Assembly (NCBI GenBank): GCA_029204225.1
Contig: CM055098.1
Span: 9,401,746 to 9,465,745 of the forward strand
Reading direction: 5' to 3'
DNA length: 64,000 nt
From: Diphasiastrum complanatum
Lineage: Eukaryota > Streptophyta > Lycopodiopsida > Lycopodiales > Lycopodiaceae
The notes under the pieces are model-generated. The model was not told the DNA's origin and ran no database searches. It worked only from the letters and a program-made list of their open reading frames with translations. This document shows, piece after piece, positions 59,151-64,000 of this stretch (positions are counted from its first letter, which is position 1; each line of letters begins with the position of its first letter). The position numbers were made by a program, and so were the translations under genes.

Positions 59151-60386
59151 TCCATCCGGATGGCTGGAGCTTGTGGAGCTTGGAACTGTATATCTTTGGG
59201 ATTAACAAGAGGGGCATCAACTGTCATCGCGCCAAATGATCCATCTCGTGATTGGTCGATCTAGGCCATCTGGTGCTTAAGTTGCTGCTGAACCTCTTTT
59301 AACTCTGCTATATACTCGGCCATCGCAACTTTTATCTCCTCTGTCTCTTTTTCTTTTTCTTTTATTAGCTTTTTCTGCTCGGCAATTGTTTGGTTTAGAT
59401 GTTTGACCTTATTTTCTAGCACTTGTTGTTGGCTTACCAGCCAATGCATGTGGTAGCTGGTCTCGGACAGGCTGATCATAGAACGTTTTGTTGCTTCTGA
59501 TAGCTCTTCAGGGTTAGAAATTGTCGGATATTGATCAGGGGTATGGGTGGGTGGTGTTAGTCCAAAAAATATAGGCTGATGAGGAAGTGGAGGTGACAAT
59601 GGCGAAAATAGAGGAATGATGTTAGTAGAGATGGTGGTGGTCAGAATGGTGGATGTGAGAATGATGGGCGTAATGGTTAGGGTGGTGGTGGTGACGTTAA
59701 CTGGTGGGATCTGAATTTTCCCAGACTGATTTGCCTTGCCATCTTTGTCGTCGCTTATCTCCATCAGGTCCACAGAGGTAAAATATGACGAAGTGTCCGT
59801 GAGAACGTGGACTTGCTGGGCTTGTCCTGTTGGGCTACTGTTGTATCTTTGGGAATGACATTCCCATCTCTCCCCCCTTCCAAAACTTGTGCCTTTGGTG
59901 AATTTGGCAGCGTTGGCGTTGTAATTAACACAGGGGGAGTTGTCACTGTGTCTGGTTGGATAGCTTGTGAGTCCTTGGCAGTGTCTGCTGCTCCGGATGT
60001 GGCTGCTCCATCACCCATGTCGACGATATATGTGGGTGAGGAGTGTTGCTTGGATGCTGTATCGGAGGTTGAGCTGCCATCTTGGGAGTCTGTCAAGCTC
60101 AAGGATGTTGAATGAGATTGTGTGGCTTGGCTCGTAGCTCGTCCATGTGTAGCAAGTATGGGCTTTGGTAGCCAGTTAGGACAGGAATCTGGAATTCAAT
60201 CTGAGTGAGGAATTGTTGTGCCTGCTGGAACCAGCTTGTCATTTCTTGAACTTCTAGCTGAATCATTTGGATATCAATCTTATTGGTCTCTAGGTCATCA
60301 GAACTAGAAGATTGGTTGGAAGACATGTTGAAAAATTGGAAAAAATGCACTCTAAGAAATTGGATTCCGGTTGAGATTTGTAACAA
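59146..60386 (-). pseudogene. Extra gypsy frame downstream of integrase, N-terminal part
   Basis: On the minus strand it begins near 60326 as MSSNQSSSSDDLETNKIDIQ and runs with frame changes. Next comes a Ser/Thr-rich section (60102-59764, with PTYIVDMGDGAATSGAADTA), then a Thr/Pro/Ile-rich section and a strong coiled coil (VLENKVKHLNQTIAEQKKLI, then KEKETEEIKVAMAEYIAEL). After a TAG at 59261 the same frame continues, as far as the insertion site, with TVDAPLVNPKDIQFQAPQAP. Its continuation lies at 53407 downward. It lies 1.4 kb downstream of integrase, where Tat-lineage gypsy elements may carry extra frames. Confidence 0.55.
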
Positions 60387-60431
60387 GGTTTACAGACTGT
60401 TCGGTTCGGTCGAGACTGTGACGGGATGACT

Positions 60432-60533
60432 CGATTGAGATTGGACAGGAAGGCGTCGGTTGAGATTGTGACTGGAGGGCATCGGTCGAGATGGTGACTG
60501 GAGGGCGTCGGTCGAGATGGTGACTGAAGGCTT
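60432..60533. repeat. Short array of 25-26 bp units
   Basis: Four units of the type CGGTCGAGATGGTGACTGGA, related to the larger array at 61180. Confidence 0.8.
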
Positions 60534-61179
60534 GTCTGTCGAAAAACGAAGGCTTAGAAAAGATGAAAACGATGGCTTTTGTGTGGAAATGGAGGAAGAC
60601 TCGGTTGGGAATGGAGTATGCAAGGTGATGAAGAAGGTTTGGTGTACAAAATGGAAAAGACAAAAGAGTGAAAGATGGTGATGGTTTTGGAAACGATGAT
60701 GTTAGATGGTGTTTCACAATAGTGAAACTAGAGCATAATGAGCGCTCTAGCTGTACTACCCCTCAGCGCTTCGATGTGCAAAAGATTGAAATGGTAAAAT
60801 TTTGACTTCTAGCGGTATTAGGTTTTCTCAAATGTTTGGTGATGGCGCTCGTCCTGGTTTTGGGATGGTAATGGCTGACACTGGATGTATGGAGTGTGTG
60901 TGTGATGACTGATCAATAGAGTTTAAGAGCGCCAGGAGCAGTGATGGAAACTAGGAAATCGCCATAAATCGGTCGCTAGGAGACTCATATGCTTGCACAT
61001 CGCTGAGGTAAAATGAACTTCACTTTGGAGGTCTTTATAGTCGTTTATTGTGTCGTCTCGGTCGATATTTTTTTAAGTACCTGATTTGGTCGACATCGTA
61101 ACAAAAAGATTCAGGCAAAATTTGATAACCGTGTTGAGCTGCGTTGTCTCGGTCCGGTCGAGATCTGAAGTTGGTGACT

Positions 61180-61404
61180 CGGTCGAGACGCTAACCAAAT
61201 GTGTCGGTCGAGATCCTAACCAATTGCATCGGTCGAGATCCTAACCAAATGCGTCGGTCGAGATCTTAAACAACTGGCTCGATTGAGATGGTAACCAACT
61301 GGCTCGGTCGAGATGGTAACCAAGTGGCTCGGTTAAGATGGTAACCAACTGGCTCGGTTGAGATGGTAACCAATTGTCTCGATCGAGATGGTAACCAACT
61401 ATCT
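61180..61404. repeat. 25-bp minisatellite, nine exact-length units
   Basis: Nine units of exactly 25 bp with consensus CGGTCGAGATGGTAACCAAC plus TGGCT. It lies in the spacer between integrase and the extra frame, comparable to tandem repeats known in 3' untranslated regions of Tat/Ogre-type elements. Confidence 0.95.
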
Positions 61405-61756
61405 CGTGAGTACTACATCTTAGGGATGTTGTAGAACTTCATGAAGTAAAATATGACAGTGTCTCAAAATAGAAGTTCTCATTTGTGCTAGAAGTGGAAA
61501 ATCTGAGATAACGTAAGTGCAGAAGTGAACTGGATCTAAAATGGTATAAAAACTATCCCTGCGAACTAGACCATCAATTGTTGACCTATAACATTATTTG
61601 TGAATGGATATGGATGAGAGGAAAAATATGAGGTGAAATAAAATGCAATAAAGACAAATAGAAATAGGCAAAAATCATAAAAACTATAAGAAGACACAAA
61701 AATAGACAAAAAAATCACTAAAACAAATTAGTAAAATATATACAATAGTGGTGGAG
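61405..61756 (-). other. Spacer downstream of integrase
   Basis: An AT-rich 3' untranslated segment of the minus-strand gypsy element. No LTR, primer site or frame found. Confidence 0.5.
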
Positions 61757-63050
61757 TTATATGGGGTCAACAAAAAACAACTCTTCGTAGTACCGCCGTA
61801 GATGACCACCATTTACAACAGTGTCGAGAAGTACTCCGTCAAGTGTTTCCAAATGGACTGCTCCATTAGGAAAGATTCTATTTATAATGTATGGTCCTTC
61901 ACTTCTGAATTTTAATTTCCCTGCATGCTTCTTAGATGTGTAGAGAAGCACCTGATCACCTAAGCGTAAATCTTTATTGCACAGGTGACGATCATGCCAA
62001 GCTTTTTGGCGACGTTTGTTAACTAATTGTGCGTGATACGACATGAGTCGAGTCTCACACAATTGAGCTAACGTAAACAGCCTGTTATTTACTTGTTGTT
62101 CAATGGTAGCTTTCTCACATAGATCCGTAGAGAAAGATTGCATGACTCACAAGGAAGGAACGAGGAATTCAATAGGCATTACTGCATCTTGACCATATAC
62201 GAGATGGAATGGGGTAACCCATCCAGTGGCCTTCTTAGGAGTGGTGCGGTACGTCCAGATAGCGGAGAATAGTTTGGTTTCCCAATCTGATCGACTCGTT
62301 TCGACTATCTTGGTTAGGATTTTACAGATCGTCTTGTTGGTGGATTCTGCCTGGCCATTACATCTAGGATAGTACAGAGTACTTTTGTAGTGAACAACAA
62401 GATAATGACGTAGGAGATTATCGATCACTTCATTTAAGAAGTGAGTGCCTCGGTCACTAACAAGCTCAATTGGACAGCCAAAGCACGTAATAATGTTTTC
62501 ATAAAGAAAACGTGCTACAATCTTCACATTGGTGTCCTTTGTTGCACGTGCTTCTACCCACTTGGTTGCGTAATCCGTTGCGATCAGGATATATCATGCT
62601 TGGGTATTCTTTGCTGCTGGGCTGATGGGCCCAACAAAGTCTATACCCCACTTATGGAAGGCTTCGCCTTCTATAATGGGTGTCAGCGGGGTAAAGTCTA
62701 CTTTTGTATTCTTTTTGGCTCATTGGCAAACATCACATGTTTTAATGATAGCAAAGGTATCCTTAAACTGTGATGGCCACCATGAGCCTGCTCTGAGGAT
62801 GATTTTAGCAGTCGCCTCAGCTGAGAAGTGACCGCCGCCAATGCCCTCATGTGCCTGAGATATGATAGGACGTATCTCAGATTCATAAGCACATCTACGT
62901 ATAATACCTTCAGCACCCCTTTTATATAATTGTCCTGTTATGAGTTGAAAGGGTGGCAAAAATTTTCTTTTTCCTAATGTACTCATGCCTTCTTGATGCA
63001 CTGAAGTTAGAAATGCAGGGTGCAATATATGCCAAGAAAGTCGTAGCTAC
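61757..63050 (-). pseudogene. Gypsy integrase (Tat/Athila-like), three in-frame TGA stops
   Basis: A single minus-strand frame carries the complete integrase. The N-terminal zinc domain has AHEGIGGGHFSAE and CDVCQ (His pair, then C-x2-C). The catalytic core has KWGIDFVGPI, VSDRGTHF and NGQAESTNK, giving D, D and E. The C-terminal domain has DLRLGDQVLLYTSKKHAGKL and NGGHLRRYYEE. No chromodomain follows. Stops at 62720, 62594 and 62147 are all TGA. The RT and RNase H that should precede it are missing beyond about 63050, where unrelated sequence begins. Confidence 0.92.
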
Positions 63051-63999
63051 TCAAGACGAACCAAAAAACGCACCAAACCCGAAGTGAACTCGACATTCAA
63101 AAGCCAAGCAGCTTGACAAGGTATATGCTCGACAGTTTGAAGTTTTTATTGAAAAAGTTCGAGTTTGGTTACCCATACAACTTAACGTTGAATTGCAATG
63201 GTGTGTGGATTATGCTGTGATGCCAGGCTTGATGAGTTATAGTTGGTCTGATTGGGAAACTCCTTGGGAAAAGGAGGAATTTTTAGTTCTTTAGAATAAT
63301 CTCAACACAAAATACAGGGGATGCCTAAGTTGGGCAATACTTCATGACAATTTTTTTGTAAATCCCTTTGGAAGTTCTGAACTGTATATAGGATGTACAT
63401 TACTCTATGCATTAGAATACATTCATATCAAAGAATTAGAATTATATGATTATTACGATGGACAGAGAGAAACTTGGAGGTCGCATTGTCAATTCAACTT
63501 ATTCCAACCCTCCGAAGTTCCAAATTTTAAAAATTTTGACACAAAAAATTTGCTCCACAACATCGATAAGTCATATCCAAATCTGTGGAATTTGTATATA
63601 GATTGAGAAGCAAATTATTCTATACATTACGAAAATATGACATGTAATATCAAAGCAAGAAGAGGACATAAGGAGCATCATCGCTTCATGACTTATTCTG
63701 TGGAGCGAATGGGCATATTTATTGCTAAAGTACTCGACGCAATGCAGAGCCTCTACTTACAAGGTTCATTTGTACGACTCAATGCGGAGATGCTAAGAGC
63801 GGTCATCCCAAGAAGAAAAAGAGAAGAAACTTCGGACGACATTGTTCAATCAGTTTATGAACATATTTAAAATTAAAGCTGGAGCCATATAAAAATCGAG
63901 TAATTGGTATCTATCTAGAAGCCTGTGAGCTTCAAAGGAGGCGACAGATAGAACTTGATGCAATATTATCTACAAGATTGCAAAATACACCAGATTGAA
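63013..63999 (+). pseudogene. Unrecognised decayed long frame E
   Basis: One frame from about 63085 to 63870 is open except for TGA at 63085, TAG at 63292 and TGA at 63604. It contains LDKVYARQFEVFIEKVRVW, MSYSWSDWETPWEKEEFLVL, GCLSWAILHDNFFVNPFGSS, LYDYYDGQRETWRSHCQFNL and YSVERMGIFIAKVLDAMQSL. A frameshift near 63866 leads to RVIGIYLEACELQRRRQIEL and a stop at about 63999. More than 300 codons are implied. It is rich in Tyr, Phe, Asn and Trp and matches no family I know. The segment from 63013 to about 63060 overlaps integrase sequence on the other strand and is probably not part of it. Confidence 0.45.
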
Positions 64000-64000
64000 G

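Noticed and set aside
61180-61404. Regular array resembling a CRISPR
   Set aside because: The 25-bp units are contiguous with no spacers, in a plant retrotransposon spacer. It is a minisatellite.

Overview
This is nuclear DNA from a plant, most likely a seed plant with a large, repeat-rich genome. The evidence is an intact seven-exon lipid phosphate phosphatase gene with GT-AG introns, an intronless tRNA-Leu(CAA), plant-type LTR retrotransposons of both Ty1/copia and Ty3/gypsy classes primed by plant-type binding sites, long CT/GA microsatellites, and very low gene density. I cannot name the species.

Layout. 0-3.2 kb: a decayed minus-strand transposase-like gene split by a solo-LTR-like insertion. 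3.6-7.4 kb: a truncated copia element (LTR, primer site, gag, protease, integrase) joined abruptly to a reverse-transcriptase fragment. 7.4-18.2 kb: mostly unassigned AT-rich DNA with a few decayed frames, a pair of G-box palindromes and copies of a foldback repeat built from GTTCCGGAACG-like motifs. 18.2-20.7 kb: two opposed copia remnants. 21.6-28.3 kb: the one clearly functional protein gene, a PAP2-family lipid phosphate phosphatase of 308 codons whose introns hold foldback repeats and whose last coding bases and 3' flank are tandemly duplicated. 30.6-37.8 kb: another foldback repeat with a CT microsatellite, a gypsy protease relic, a tRNA-Leu gene between two short direct repeats, a decayed copia gag, and a GT/GA microsatellite.

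38.6-44.6 kb is a nested pair. A minus-strand copia element is interrupted inside its 5' LTR by a 3.45-kb non-autonomous LTR element (40031-43482) with primer site, polypurine tract and 265-bp internal repeats but no coding capacity. 45.5-50.1 kb holds several AT-rich decayed frames on both strands that I do not recognise, with a TATA box and a leader carrying about seven copies of one 17-21 bp motif in mostly alternating orientation. 50.1-63.0 kb is a decayed minus-strand gypsy element with 3' LTR, integrase, a 25-bp minisatellite and an extra coiled-coil frame downstream of integrase. That frame was split by a gag-only gypsy element (53408-59145) with a perfect 5-bp target duplication. 63.0-64.0 kb is a long decayed frame of unknown family running off the window.

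How it works together: apart from the phosphatase and the tRNA, almost everything interpretable is layered transposable-element debris. The sequence gives a relative order of insertions. Several features (all-TGA stops in the integrase, GGCGCC sites changed to GGCACC or GGTGCC) fit long-term cytosine methylation and deamination.
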